Notes: generated by a model not told the origin, from the letters alone. Positions 42,465 to 51,912 are shown, counted from the first letter of the stretch. The stretch is 64,000 nt of DNA from Pedobacter sp. Bi126 (GCF_918698245.1 NZ_CAKKMS010000004.1:806001-870000), one strand, 5' to 3'. Program-made: numbers and translations.

Positions 42465-44432
42465 ATGGAAGCGCTCATTTCTAATTACTGGTGGGTTTTA
42501 GTGGCACTGTTGTGCATAGTTTTATACAAATATATTTTACGTTTCTTATTCGGGATGGTCATCGTACCCGAAGATAGGATCGGATTGATTACCAAAAAAT
42601 TCGTGCTCTTCGGTTCCGACCGGGAGCTGCCCGATGGCCGCATCATCGCGGTTAAAGGCGAAGCTGGTTTCCAGGGAAAAACCTTAGCCCCAGGGTTGTA
42701 TTTCGGAATGTGGTTCTGGCAGTACAGCGTAACGATGGAACAGTTTACCATTATTCCGGAGGGTAAAATCGGACTGATTATGGCCAAAGATGGTTCGGAA
42801 ATTCCAACGGGTAATATCCTTGGGCAAAGGGTAGAGTCTGATAATTTTCAGGATGCAGTGAAGTTTCTCGAAAATGGCGGTCAGCGAGGCCGGCAAACCT
42901 CTTATATTACCTCGGGTTCTTATCGTATCAATACGATGCTGTTTCAGGTTTCTGTTACGGATATGATCCGAATCCAGGAAAGCATGGTGGGCATTGTAAC
43001 CACTTTAGATGGTTTACCGATTGAGGCCAATCAGATTGCGGGCAAGCTTGTTGATGGACACAACAATTTCCAGGATTTCGATGCCTTTATAAAACAAGGT
43101 GGTAACCGTGGTTTGCAACCCCAGGTAATTTTGGCAGGTTCTTATAACCTTAACCCCTGGGCAATTCAATTGGAGGAAATCCCTATGACTGAAATCGCGA
43201 TCGGTTATGTAGGCGTTGTAATCTCATTTATTGGTACTGATGGGAACGACCTGACCGGTGCAGACTTTAAACATGGTAATATTGTTGGTAAAGGTTCTAA
43301 AGGTGTTTGGCTCGAACCGCTTGGGCCAGGTAAATATCCGATTAACAAATACATTATGAAGGTAGAGTTGGTACCAACAACTAATTTGGTGTTAAACTGG
43401 GCATCGGCACGTAGTGAGGCACATAATCTGGATAAAAACCTGTCAACCATTACTGTACGTTCTAAAGATGGTTTCCCCTTTAATTTAGATGTCGCGCAGA
43501 TTATTCACGTACCAACTACGGAAGCTCCTAAAGTTATTGCACGTTTTGGTAATATGGTGAATCTGGTTTCGCAGGTTTTAGAACCCACCATTGGTAACTA
43601 TTTCCGTAACTCGGCACAGGGAAGTGATGTGATTGCTTTCTTAAGTACCCGTAAAGAGCGTCAGGAATCGGCTAAAGAACATATCCGTAAAGTGCTTGAT
43701 GAATATAACGTAAATGCGGTTGATACGCTGATCGGAGACATTGTTCCGCCAGAATCGTTAATGAAAACCTTAACCGACCGTAAAATTGCGGAAGAGCAAA
43801 AGGTTACTTACGAAACCCAAAAACAGGCACAGGAAACGCGCCAGGGGATGGAGAAAGAAACTGCGATTGCTGATATGCAGAAAGATATTGTGAAGGCACA
43901 ACAAAGTGTGGAGATTGCCGAACGTACCGCAAGTGCAACCGTGAAAAAATCGGAAGGCGATGCGGCTGGTGTAAAACTCGCAGTGGGAGCAGAGGCTGAG
44001 GCCACTAAAATGAGGGCGCATGCAGAGGCTGAGGCAACCAAAGCAAGAGCACAGGCTGATTCTGAAGCGATAAAGTTAAGGGCATCAGCAGAGGCTGAGC
44101 AGATTTCTTTAACCGGTAGTGCAGAAGCAGGTAAAATCTTAGCGGTAGGTAAATCAACCGCCGAAGCTTACGAGCTTGCCGTGAAAGCTTTGGGAGGCGA
44201 AAACTTTACCCGTTACAAAATTACCGAGGAGTTATCAAAAGGTAATGTGAAACTGATTCCTGATGTATTGATTGGTGGTAGTGGAGGTAACCACGGCGGT
44301 TCAGCAATGGATGGTCTGTTGGGATTGAAGTTGATGGAGTTGATGGACCCAACGCAACGCAAAGAAGTGGTAGCGGTTGCAGAAATTGTAGAAACAAAAG
44401 CCAAACCTAAAAAGGATAATATAAATCCTTAA
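42465..44432 (+). CDS. Flotillin-like SPFH-domain membrane protein with N-terminal tandem repeats
   Basis: 655 residues from ATG 42465; an upstream ATG at 42426 adds 13 mainly basic residues, and the A-rich leader before 42465 suits this clade. One membrane segment at 8-28. Four successive beta-rich units follow, roughly 34-97, 98-170, 171-243 and 244-304; units two and three share IG/VGI, DG, NFQDxxxF, GGxRGxQ and GSYxxN. An SPFH domain (about 315-475) and an Ala/Glu-rich flotillin coiled coil (about 480-600, repeated AEAEATKxRA) end the protein. Flotillins scaffold membrane microdomains. It ends at a clear terminator. Confidence 0.88.
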   Translation: MEALISNYWWVLVALLCIVLYKYILRFLFGMVIVPEDRIGLITKKFVLFGSDRELPDGRIIAVKGEAGFQGKTLAPGLYFGMWFWQYSVTMEQFTIIPEGKIGLIMAKDGSEIPTGNILGQRVESDNFQDAVKFLENGGQRGRQTSYITSGSYRINTMLFQVSVTDMIRIQESMVGIVTTLDGLPIEANQIAGKLVDGHNNFQDFDAFIKQGGNRGLQPQVILAGSYNLNPWAIQLEEIPMTEIAIGYVGVVISFIGTDGNDLTGADFKHGNIVGKGSKGVWLEPLGPGKYPINKYIMKVELVPTTNLVLNWASARSEAHNLDKNLSTITVRSKDGFPFNLDVAQIIHVPTTEAPKVIARFGNMVNLVSQVLEPTIGNYFRNSAQGSDVIAFLSTRKERQESAKEHIRKVLDEYNVNAVDTLIGDIVPPESLMKTLTDRKIAEEQKVTYETQKQAQETRQGMEKETAIADMQKDIVKAQQSVEIAERTASATVKKSEGDAAGVKLAVGAEAEATKMRAHAEAEATKARAQADSEAIKLRASAEAEQISLTGSAEAGKILAVGKSTAEAYELAVKALGGENFTRYKITEELSKGNVKLIPDVLIGGSGGNHGGSAMDGLLGLKLMELMDPTQRKEVVAVAEIVETKAKPKKDNINP

Positions 44433-44453
44433 TTTGGTTTTAAAGTAAGACAG

Positions 44454-44484
44454 AAAGCCTCGATGAGAATCGGGGCTTTTTCAT
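44454..44484 (+). terminator. Terminator of the flotillin gene
   Basis: 11-bp arms (44454-44464 and 44469-44479) with one T-G pair, followed by five Ts, 21 bp past the stop codon. Confidence 0.85.
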
Positions 44485-44607
44485 TTTATCTTCCTCTAAA
44501 TTTTATTACTTTAAGCATAATTGTCAGTCTGAGCCAGCCTGTACTGAACTTGGCCGAAGTAAAGACCTTTTATAATCGAAAAAAAACATTTGCCTTCGAC
44601 AAGCTAC

Positions 44608-44930
44608 CATTGACGTTATTTTGTAATTATTTAAATATGAATGGTTTATGCCGATTGTGTATTTCCATCCAACTAGGCCGCGGCACTGTATCACCGTTCT
44701 ACTTAAACCCGGCCTAACAAATTTTTCGGGCTGCACTGTCCAAGCCAACGTACTCGCTTCAAAAGAAAAATTTTCAGCCGGCATTTTTTGTTTCTTTTTG
44801 ATGCCAAAAAGAAAGAGCCCTTCGGCGGCGGCGAGCCGAGGCAAGACTGCGCCATAGACCAAGAAAAAACAATTGTACGTCACTCATATTGATTTTAAAC
44901 AATTAATTAACCCTCAGGATGACAATGTTT
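44608..44930. repeat. Dispersed repeat, copy B (partner at 16995-17310)
   Basis: Same orientation as copy A. Core 44757-44847 identical to 17143-17233; shared right end at 44877-44896. Outside the core the copies differ at many positions including small insertions. A minus-strand frame runs through it without family resemblance. Confidence 0.8.
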
Positions 44931-45026
44931 TTTCCATTCAAAATAATAACATAGCGGGGAATTGCTTCCGTCAGGTGGGTTAACCTCAAATAGCAGCACT
45001 ATCTTATCCCATCTAAACGGGATAGG

Positions 45027-45069
45027 AATGGCAGCCTCCGATTTTCTTCGGAGCTATAATGGATAGCCC
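45027..45069. repeat. Hairpin-bearing dispersed element, reverse-oriented copy
   Basis: Contains GGCAGCCTCCGATTTTCTTC, whose reverse complement matches the centre of 32937-33000. Preceded by GGGATAGGAAT and followed by ATAATGGATAGCC, again as in the other copy. Confidence 0.7.
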
Positions 45070-45170
45070 GACTGGCAAACGTTTGAAATGCTGACTTTGC
45101 TTTTCAGAAAAACAATTACATTATTATGCCGTTCTACTTTTAAACAAAATAGTAACTTTGACGAAAATTT

Positions 45171-45257
45171 GAATGAATGAATTTTGAATGAGTGAATGTG
45201 GCTTATAAGCACAATAACATTCTCTCAATTAATCATTCTCTCATTCTCTCATTTCAA
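45171..45257. repeat. Tract of GAATGAG / CATTCTCTC words before aguB
   Basis: GAATGAATGA, TTGAATGAGTGAATG and then CATTCTCTCA (several times) face each other as loose inverted repeats, as at 25491-25565. It ends 6 bp before the aguB start. Confidence 0.6.
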
Positions 45258-45263
45258 AAAAAC

Positions 45264-46139
45264 ATGAAGAAAGTAAAAGTTGGCTTGGTACAAATGAGTT
45301 GTACTAAAGATAAACAAGAAAATTTAGATAAAGCGATTGCTAAAGTAAGGGAAGCAGCTGCAAAAGGTGCACAGATTGTGTGTTTGCAAGAGCTTTTTAC
45401 TTCTTTGTATTTCTGCGATGTTGAAGATTACGATAATTTCGATTTAGCTGAAGCTATCCCTGGACCGTCTACTGATGCTTTACAAGTGGTAGCCAAAGAA
45501 TTGGGGGTGGTAATTATCGCTTCTTTGTTTGAGAAACGTGCTGAAGGTTTATACCACAATACAACTGCAGTTTTAGATGCTGATGGTTCATATTTAGGTA
45601 AATACCGTAAAATGCATATTCCTGATGATCCAGCTTATTATGAAAAGTTTTATTTCACCCCTGGCGACTTAGGCTACAAAGTTTTTCAAACCAAATTTGC
45701 TAAAATTGGTATTCTGATCTGTTGGGATCAATGGTATCCGGAAGCTTCACGTATTACAGCATTAATGGGTGCAGATATCATGTTTTATCCGACTGCAATT
45801 GGCTGGGCTACGGATCAGGATGAAGAAACCAATCAAGATCAATACAATGCTTGGCAAACCATCCAACGTTCACATGCGGTTGCAAATGGTGTGCCTGTTG
45901 TGAGTGTAAACCGCGTAGGTTTTGAGCAAGATGGCGCCATGAAATTCTGGGGTGGAAGTTTCGCCACAAACGCACAAGGCAAAATACTTTATTTAGGTTC
46001 TCACGATCAGGAAGAAACCGAGGTAGTTGAACTGGATTTATCAGAATCTGATTTCTTCCGTAAACATTGGCCTTTTTTAAGAGACAGAAGAATTGATTCT
46101 TACCAGCCGATTACAAAAAGATATATTGACGGGGATTAA
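45264..46139 (+). CDS. aguB: N-carbamoylputrescine amidase
   Basis: 291 residues from MKKVKVGLVQMSC; an upstream in-frame ATG at 45192 lies in the word-like repeat tract and is rejected. The nitrilase triad is visible: glutamate in LQELFTSLYFC, lysine in YRKMHIPDD, and cysteine in ILICWDQWYPEA. VEDYDNF and the FxPTAIGW block are typical of the N-carbamoylputrescine amidase branch. It makes putrescine from N-carbamoylputrescine. The next gene is agmatine deiminase, the preceding step, which supports the assignment. Confidence 0.94.
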   Translation: MKKVKVGLVQMSCTKDKQENLDKAIAKVREAAAKGAQIVCLQELFTSLYFCDVEDYDNFDLAEAIPGPSTDALQVVAKELGVVIIASLFEKRAEGLYHNTTAVLDADGSYLGKYRKMHIPDDPAYYEKFYFTPGDLGYKVFQTKFAKIGILICWDQWYPEASRITALMGADIMFYPTAIGWATDQDEETNQDQYNAWQTIQRSHAVANGVPVVSVNRVGFEQDGAMKFWGGSFATNAQGKILYLGSHDQEETEVVELDLSESDFFRKHWPFLRDRRIDSYQPITKRYIDGD

Positions 46140-46191
46140 GCAGAAAGGTTAAAGACCAAAGCTTAAAGTGAAAACCCATAAACAAAAATCC

Positions 46192-46215
46192 ATGGTTCGT
46201 GTCCTCACGGACCAT
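46192..46215 (+). other. Hairpin in the aguB-aguA gap
   Basis: ATGGTTCGTG (46192-46201), TCCT loop, then CACGGACCAT (46206-46215), nine of ten positions paired plus a G-T. The following TCATTTTAT is a weak T tract, so it may terminate part of the transcripts or shield mRNA ends. Confidence 0.55.
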
Positions 46216-46237
46216 TCATTTTATAAATTAAAATTAG

Positions 46238-47314
46238 ATGTCAAATTTCCCTCCAAGAAAAGATTTAAATATCAATCAATTCGATTATTCACCGAAGAAG
46301 CAAGGTTATGTTTTCCCTGCAGAGTGGGTAAAACATGAGGCAACCTGGTTAAGCTGGCCGCATAAAGAGGAGAGCTGGCCTGGTAAAATCGAAACCATTT
46401 ACGAACCATATTGCCTGTTTATTAAAGCTGTTGCGGAAGGCGAGAAAGTGCGTATTAATGTTAAGGATGAAGAAATGAAAGCTTTTGCTGTTTCTGAATT
46501 AACAAAAATAGATGTCGATTTAAGCCAGATCGAATTTTATTTTAATGAAACCAACGATGCCTGGTGCCGCGATCACGGTCCTGCATTTTTGCTGAAAGGA
46601 AATGAAAAGGCTGTTGTAGATTGGGGATACAATGCATGGGGTGGGAAATACCCTCCGTTTGATCTGGATGATGTGGTTCCGACAAAAATTGCCAAACATT
46701 TCGGTTTACCTTTGTTTACACCAGATATTGTGATGGAAGGAGGTTCGGTAGAATTTAATGGCGCTGGAACGGTTTTAACCACAACTGCCTGTTTATTGAA
46801 CGAAAACCGTAATCCGCATTTAACCAAAGCGCAGATTGAACAATATTTGCTAGAATATTATGGTCAAGATCAGGTATTATGGTTGGGAGATGGAATCGTT
46901 GGCGACGATACAGACGGCCACATTGATGATATTACGCGTTTTGTAAACGAGGATACGGTTTTAACTGTTGTAGAAAGCAATCCACTGGATGAAAATTATA
47001 TCTTGTTACAAGAGAATCTAGAGGCCTTAAAAGCCATGAAGCTGAAAGATGGTAGAGCATTGAATATTGTTCAATTGCCAATGCCATCGCCGGTTATTCA
47101 TGAAGATACTCGCCTGCCTGCATCTTATGCAAATTTTTACATTGCCAATGCGGCGGTAATTGTGCCAATTTTTGATGATGTAAATGATGAAAAAGCACTT
47201 AAAATTCTTCAAAGCTGTTTCCCTGATCGAAAAGTGATCGGTATAAACTCTGTTGATATTATTTGGGGATTGGGAAGCTTTCATTGTTTGAGCCAGCAGG
47301 AACCTGCGGTTTAA
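46238..47314 (+). CDS. aguA: Agmatine deiminase
   Basis: 358 residues. WLSWPHKEESWPG at the start, NDAWCRDHGPAF near 108-119, VVDWGYNAWGGKYPPFD, MEGGSVEFNG, GDDTDGHIDDITRF and the terminal GLGSFHCLSQQEPA with catalytic C350 are the family markers. It converts agmatine to N-carbamoylputrescine. With aguB it forms the plant-like putrescine route; the arginine decarboxylase is not in the window. A small membrane protein gene starts 2 bp after its stop codon. Confidence 0.95.
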   Translation: MSNFPPRKDLNINQFDYSPKKQGYVFPAEWVKHEATWLSWPHKEESWPGKIETIYEPYCLFIKAVAEGEKVRINVKDEEMKAFAVSELTKIDVDLSQIEFYFNETNDAWCRDHGPAFLLKGNEKAVVDWGYNAWGGKYPPFDLDDVVPTKIAKHFGLPLFTPDIVMEGGSVEFNGAGTVLTTTACLLNENRNPHLTKAQIEQYLLEYYGQDQVLWLGDGIVGDDTDGHIDDITRFVNEDTVLTVVESNPLDENYILLQENLEALKAMKLKDGRALNIVQLPMPSPVIHEDTRLPASYANFYIANAAVIVPIFDDVNDEKALKILQSCFPDRKVIGINSVDIIWGLGSFHCLSQQEPAV

Positions 47315-47316
47315 AT

Positions 47317-47874
47317 ATGAAATTCGATAATGAATTGTTATTGGAAATGATAACTTCCCAAAGGTTAAAACTTAGTTTTTGGGATAAAATTTCTCATTAT
47401 TGGATTGTAGTTCTAACATTTTTTGGAGCCATTTTTTGGTGGTACCAGGTAATTAAAATCAATATAACAAAGTTAGAAACAACATTCCCAACCTTAGAAA
47501 GATCTATTATGCTTGGGGTTGGATTTCTAGTAATTTCTATAGTTTTTTTTATTATCCAGTATCGCAGATTAATTTTTAAACAGGTAGTTATTGATTGTAC
47601 AAAAAAGCAATGCAAAAAAGCAATAGTTAAAACGACTCAAGAGCTCGAATGGATTATTATTGAAAAAAGTGATAGCTATATCTGTGCTGTTCACAATACA
47701 AGAACTTATTTAAATTGGGGAGAATTAATTACAATTATTAAAACTGATAAGGGAATCTTGATAAATAGCATTTGTGCCCCAGCTGCTAAAACAGCTTTGT
47801 TTTCTTTCGGGTGGAATAGAAAAAATAGAAATACTTTTATTAGAAACTTAAAACAGATAGTTTTAGATAAATGA
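47317..47874 (+). CDS. Small two-helix membrane protein of unknown function
   Basis: 185 residues from the ATG at 47317, 2 bp after the aguA stop; an in-frame ATG inside aguA (47263) is less likely. Two hydrophobic segments at about 28-46 and 66-85 precede a ~100-residue cytoplasmic part with FSFGWNRKNRNTFIRNL near its end, reminiscent of PH-like YcxB-type membrane proteins, though weakly. Tight spacing suggests co-translation with aguA. No function assigned. Confidence 0.65.
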   Translation: MKFDNELLLEMITSQRLKLSFWDKISHYWIVVLTFFGAIFWWYQVIKINITKLETTFPTLERSIMLGVGFLVISIVFFIIQYRRLIFKQVVIDCTKKQCKKAIVKTTQELEWIIIEKSDSYICAVHNTRTYLNWGELITIIKTDKGILINSICAPAAKTALFSFGWNRKNRNTFIRNLKQIVLDK

Positions 47875-47911
47875 ACTTAAAATAAAAAGAGTTAGTTTTT
47901 GGATTAATATT

Positions 47912-47948
47912 AACTTTACAACATTAAACATTTCAACTTTACAACATT
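47912..47948. repeat. 14-bp direct repeat directly before fabG
   Basis: AACTTTACAACATT occurs at 47912-47925 and again at 47935-47948; the second copy ends 5 bp before the start codon, so it lies in the translation initiation region. Confidence 0.7.
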
Positions 47949-47953
47949 TCATA

Positions 47954-48697
47954 ATGAAATTATTAGAAGGAAAAACAGCATTAATTACAGGCGCATCTAA
48001 AGGAATCGGTCGTAAAATAGCTGAAAAATTTGCCGAACAGGGCGCTAATGTAGCTTTTACATATTTATCATCAGTAGAAAAAGGTGAAGCTTTGGAGCAA
48101 GAATTACAAAGCTTTGGAACAAAGGTTAAAGGTTATCGTTCTGATGCATCTAAATTTGCTGAAGCTGAACAATTGATCAATGATATCGTAGCTGAGTTTG
48201 GTACTATTGATATTGTAGTAAACAATGCAGGTATTACCAAAGATGGTTTATTGATGCGTATGAGCGAAGAAAACTGGGATGATGTGATCAATATTAACTT
48301 AAAATCGATTTTCAACGTAACCAAAGCGGCTTCTAAAGTAATGATGAAAGCCCGTAAAGGTGTTTTTATCAATATGGGGTCTATTGTGGGTACTACAGGT
48401 AATGCCGGACAAGCAAATTACGCTGCATCTAAAGCTGGTATCATCGGTTTTACCAAATCAATTGCTAAAGAATTAGGTTCGAGAAATATCCGTGCCAACG
48501 TAGTTGCACCAGGCTTTATCCGTACCGAGATGACAGATATTCTTGATCCAAAAGTTGTTGAAGGGTGGGAAAAAGATATCCCCTTAAAACGTGCCGGAGA
48601 AACTGAAGATATTGCCAATGTTTGCGTGTTTTTAGCCTCAGATATGAGTGCTTACGTAACTGGCCAAACTTTATCTGTTTGCGGCGGGATGCTGTAG
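47954..48697 (+). CDS. fabG: 3-oxoacyl-[acyl-carrier-protein] reductase FabG
   Basis: 247 residues. TGASKGIG nucleotide motif at 12-19, NNAG at 90-93, catalytic S143, Y156 and K160 (GSIVG and YAASK), and the C-terminal YVTGQTLSVCGGML match FabG. It reduces 3-oxoacyl-ACP with NADPH in fatty-acid elongation. Not accompanied by other fab genes. The start is preceded by two copies of a 14-bp word, and the gene ends at a long bidirectional terminator. Confidence 0.93.
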   Translation: MKLLEGKTALITGASKGIGRKIAEKFAEQGANVAFTYLSSVEKGEALEQELQSFGTKVKGYRSDASKFAEAEQLINDIVAEFGTIDIVVNNAGITKDGLLMRMSEENWDDVININLKSIFNVTKAASKVMMKARKGVFINMGSIVGTTGNAGQANYAASKAGIIGFTKSIAKELGSRNIRANVVAPGFIRTEMTDILDPKVVEGWEKDIPLKRAGETEDIANVCVFLASDMSAYVTGQTLSVCGGML

Positions 48698-48757
48698 GGA
48701 GGTAGAAGGGATGAAGGTTTAAGGTAGAGGGTTTCTTTCCAAAACCATAGAAATATT

Positions 48758-48792
48758 AAGAAGTCAAGTTTTTAAAACTTGACTTCTTTTGT
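48758..48792. terminator. Bidirectional terminator between fabG and the L,D-transpeptidase gene
   Basis: Perfect 15-bp arms, 48758-48772 and 48774-48788, around one central T, followed by Ts on the plus strand. The minus-strand gene ends at 48792. Confidence 0.9.
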
Positions 48793-49526
48793 TACTTCAC
48801 AACATATTTCCCATTTACCTCACTTACATTAGCTTGGTTTTTATTTTTCTCAAAAGCTGAATACCCTGGCTGCAACGATTTCCAAAAACTGGCTTGTGCC
48901 GGGAATTGAGCAATATATTTCTTCATATTTCCATCTGTCATTTTAAAAGGATAGATGTTAACAGGAATCTTTTCCTGGCCTGCATTCCTGGCTTCAACAC
49001 CCAAAATATACACCTCTTTAATTTTTTCGTCGGTTAATGGAATGCATCCAACAGTAACGCAATTACCATGGATGTAAATATCGCTTCCAGGTTTTCTGCC
49101 CTTTCCAGTTCGGGCATAATCTGTAGCGTTTGGATAATTCACGCCTAACGATAGATGGAAATTACTCATCGGGTTAAAAACATTAATGTAATAAAAACCT
49201 TCTGGTGTTTGCCCATCTCCTTCAATCACTTTTGGGCCAATGGTACCAGAGTGTGCACAGAAATCGTAAGTTCTAAATAACGAATAGGTTTTAGCTGAAT
49301 TATTCTTTAACCATACTTCCAGTTTTCCTTCTGTTTTGTAGGCATTGATTACCATAGAGAACCGATCGCCATAGCCACCTGCCAGAACAAACTTTCTCAG
49401 TGTTTCCCATTTTTCATCATAGGCCTTTTCTACTCTTTCGAATTTAATTTGAGTGGCTTTAAAATTATTTTGGGCATTTACCATAAGGCTTAGAGACAGT
49501 AGAAACGTTAAACAGATTAATTTCAT
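48792..49526 (-). CDS. Exported L,D-transpeptidase (YkuD/ErfK family)
   Basis: 244 residues with a signal peptide ending at MVNAQ. The YkuD-type catalytic motif is IYIHGNCVTVGCIPL, with the histidine and the second cysteine as active residues. KTYSLFRTYDFCAHSG and the GPKVIEGDGQTPEGFYYIN block are typical of the YafK-like subgroup. Such enzymes form or remove meso-DAP crosslinks or attach proteins to peptidoglycan. Single gene. Confidence 0.88.
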   Translation of the reverse strand: MKLICLTFLLSLSLMVNAQNNFKATQIKFERVEKAYDEKWETLRKFVLAGGYGDRFSMVINAYKTEGKLEVWLKNNSAKTYSLFRTYDFCAHSGTIGPKVIEGDGQTPEGFYYINVFNPMSNFHLSLGVNYPNATDYARTGKGRKPGSDIYIHGNCVTVGCIPLTDEKIKEVYILGVEARNAGQEKIPVNIYPFKMTDGNMKKYIAQFPAQASFWKSLQPGYSAFEKNKNQANVSEVNGKYVVK

Positions 49527-49553
49527 AAATTTTGATTTGGTTTAAAAATAGGG

Positions 49554-49687
49554 ATTTAACCACAGAGCGCATAACATTCTTTTTTTACCACAAAGGTCAC
49601 CGAGAAAAGGCACGAAGTAGACGGAGTTGGGTGCTTAAAGACAGTTTGGGTAATCTGTATTCCTCGGTGTAAACTCAGTGGTTAAAT
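49554..49687. repeat. Inverted repeat with ATTTAACCAC ends
   Basis: ATTTAACCAC (49554-49563) pairs exactly with 49678-49687. Between them are words such as ACCACAAAGGTCACCGAG and GGCACGAAGTAGACGGAG. The same terminal word occurs at 14677-14746. Confidence 0.6.
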
Positions 49688-49771
49688 GAATGTGTATTTT
49701 TAGCCTTAGCATAAATTCTTTATGGATAATAATCTTGAAAATTTCCTCAAAATTACCATCTTTATAAAAGT

Positions 49772-51856
49772 ATGAACAGTTTTTTTTCGGGTACATCTAT
49801 TTTGTTTTTTCTCGGTTGCCTGGCGTTGGGCGTGCTGTATGCCTGGTTGCTATATCGTGGCAACAAAAATTTGGATAAAAAACTTCAGTATGGCTTAACT
49901 GCCTTGCGAATTATCGTAGTGACTACCATTGCGTGGTTAATATTTGCACCGCTCATCAAAACATTAAATTATACTTTAGATAAACCCGTAATCATTATCG
50001 GACAAGATAATTCTCTTTCTGTAGGGCAGGTTAAAGCAGCTGGTTTCGACCAAAAATTATACGAAAATAACCTTAAAGCTCTACAAGATAAACTAACAGA
50101 CAAGTACGAGGTAAAAACGCTTCACTTTGGCGATCAGGTTGCAGATGGTTTCGATTTTAAAAATCAGGGGAAATTAACGGATGCCTCGGCTTTTTTTCAG
50201 AAAGTTAGAGATGAGTATACGAACAGAAATGTTGGCGCCATTATTTTAGCCACCGATGGGATTTTTAATCATGGTGGAAATCCGCTGTACAGCGTAAATC
50301 AGATTAATGCACCGGTTTATACCATTGCCCTGGGTGATAGTATCCCAAAGCGCGATGTTTTAATTTCGAATGTAAATTACAATAACATTGTGTACCTGGA
50401 TGATGATTTTACGATCGAAGTTCAGGTTCAGGCTTTTCAAAGTGAGGGCGAAAGTACTTCTTTAACGGTTAACCAAAATGGTGCAAAGGTAGAACAGCAA
50501 AACATATCGATTAATGGAGGTTCCTTTGTTAAAACGATCCCTGTCAAGATTCATGCGGGTAAAATTGGTGTTCAGAAATATACCGTTCAGCTTGGTGCTT
50601 TACAAAATGAAATTACAACCAGAAATAATGTTCAAACCTTTTATATAGAAGTTATTGATGGCAGGCAGAAAGTATTGCTTGCTGCGGTTGCTCCACATCC
50701 CGATTTAGGCGTTTTAAAGGAGGCCATTTCGTTAAATAAACACTACGAGGCTAAACTTGCCCTTGCTGATGATTTAAATACAATAGATCCGTCTAAATTC
50801 GATCTAATCATATTGTATCAATTACCCGACGTGCAAAACATTTCGTCAACATTTTTAAAGAAATTAACTGGATTAAAGAAACCGATCTGGTATATTTTGG
50901 GCGCACAGAGCAATATAAATGCTTTTAATCAAATGCAAAATCAGGTCAATTTGGGTTCTGCAAATGGCTCCATTCAGGAAGTGTATGCCGATTTTGCAAA
51001 TGGATTTACAAGCTTCAATCTTACTGAAGATGACAAGAAGCAGTTTTCATCTTTCGATCCTTTGTTAAGTCCGTTTGGAAGGTTAACCGTAAATGCAGGC
51101 GCAATACCTGTTTTTAATCAGCGTATCGGCAAAGTAAGCACACAACAGCCATTGCTGTTCTTTGCCAATGAAAATGGCTTAAAGATAGGTTATTTAATGG
51201 GAGAGGGGCTTTGGAGATGGAAACTTTCGGAAGCTGAAAATGAAAGCAATCAATCGGTTTTAAACGATCTGATTTCAAAAACGGTTCAATACCTATCTGT
51301 TAAAGATGATAAGAGAAGGTTTAAGGTATTTACTTCAAAGTCTGCTTATGATGAAAATGAAACCATCCAGTTTAACGGCACCCTTTATAACGATAGCTAT
51401 CAGCCTGTAAATGAGTCGGAAGTTAATCTTCAGGTTAAAAACGAAGCGGGCAAAGTGTTTAATTATATTTTTTCTAAAACCGAAAATGCTTATCAGCTAG
51501 ATGCAGGAACCATGCCTGCAGGGAATTATTCTTATGTCGCGAATACCGAACTTGGCGGAAAGAAATTCACGGCTACGGGTAGTTTCTATGTAAATGCGTT
51601 GATTGCAGAATTTCAGCAGACAACAGCTAATCACCAGCTTTTAAATACCATATCTAAGCAAAGCAATGGTAAGCTGTTTATGCCCGAAAACCTGCTGAAA
51701 ATAGCCGATGAGATTGCCAAAAACGAAAATATTAAAACCATCAGTTACGAAGACCGCAAATACGACGAATTGATTAGCATGAAATGGCTGTTCGGCTTAA
51801 TTTTGATTTTGCTGGGCGTAGAGTGGTTTTTGAGAAAGCGGAACGGGGAACTTTAA
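49772..51856 (+). CDS. Large membrane protein with a vWA-like domain
   Basis: 694 residues. Two hydrophobic segments at the start (about 8-24 and 38-58) and one at the end (about 672-688) place the long central part outside the membrane. DKPVIIIGQDNSLSVG (with the DNS of a MIDAS-like site) to GAIILATDGIFNHGGNPL, then PVYTIALGDS, looks like a von Willebrand A domain at about 70-190. Beta-rich, Ig-like domains follow. It resembles Bacteroidetes proteins near BatA/aerotolerance loci, but here it stands alone. Function unknown. Confidence 0.7.
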   Translation: MNSFFSGTSILFFLGCLALGVLYAWLLYRGNKNLDKKLQYGLTALRIIVVTTIAWLIFAPLIKTLNYTLDKPVIIIGQDNSLSVGQVKAAGFDQKLYENNLKALQDKLTDKYEVKTLHFGDQVADGFDFKNQGKLTDASAFFQKVRDEYTNRNVGAIILATDGIFNHGGNPLYSVNQINAPVYTIALGDSIPKRDVLISNVNYNNIVYLDDDFTIEVQVQAFQSEGESTSLTVNQNGAKVEQQNISINGGSFVKTIPVKIHAGKIGVQKYTVQLGALQNEITTRNNVQTFYIEVIDGRQKVLLAAVAPHPDLGVLKEAISLNKHYEAKLALADDLNTIDPSKFDLIILYQLPDVQNISSTFLKKLTGLKKPIWYILGAQSNINAFNQMQNQVNLGSANGSIQEVYADFANGFTSFNLTEDDKKQFSSFDPLLSPFGRLTVNAGAIPVFNQRIGKVSTQQPLLFFANENGLKIGYLMGEGLWRWKLSEAENESNQSVLNDLISKTVQYLSVKDDKRRFKVFTSKSAYDENETIQFNGTLYNDSYQPVNESEVNLQVKNEAGKVFNYIFSKTENAYQLDAGTMPAGNYSYVANTELGGKKFTATGSFYVNALIAEFQQTTANHQLLNTISKQSNGKLFMPENLLKIADEIAKNENIKTISYEDRKYDELISMKWLFGLILILLGVEWFLRKRNGEL

Positions 51857-51912
51857 GTTAGAAGTTGGGGGGTGGAGACTCAAAACTCTAAACTGAAAAC
51901 TCCCGAACTGAA

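Noticed and set aside
44933..45170. Hidden small gene between the repeat and aguB
   Set aside because: All frames short; the region contains a reverse copy of a known intergenic element and repeat words.
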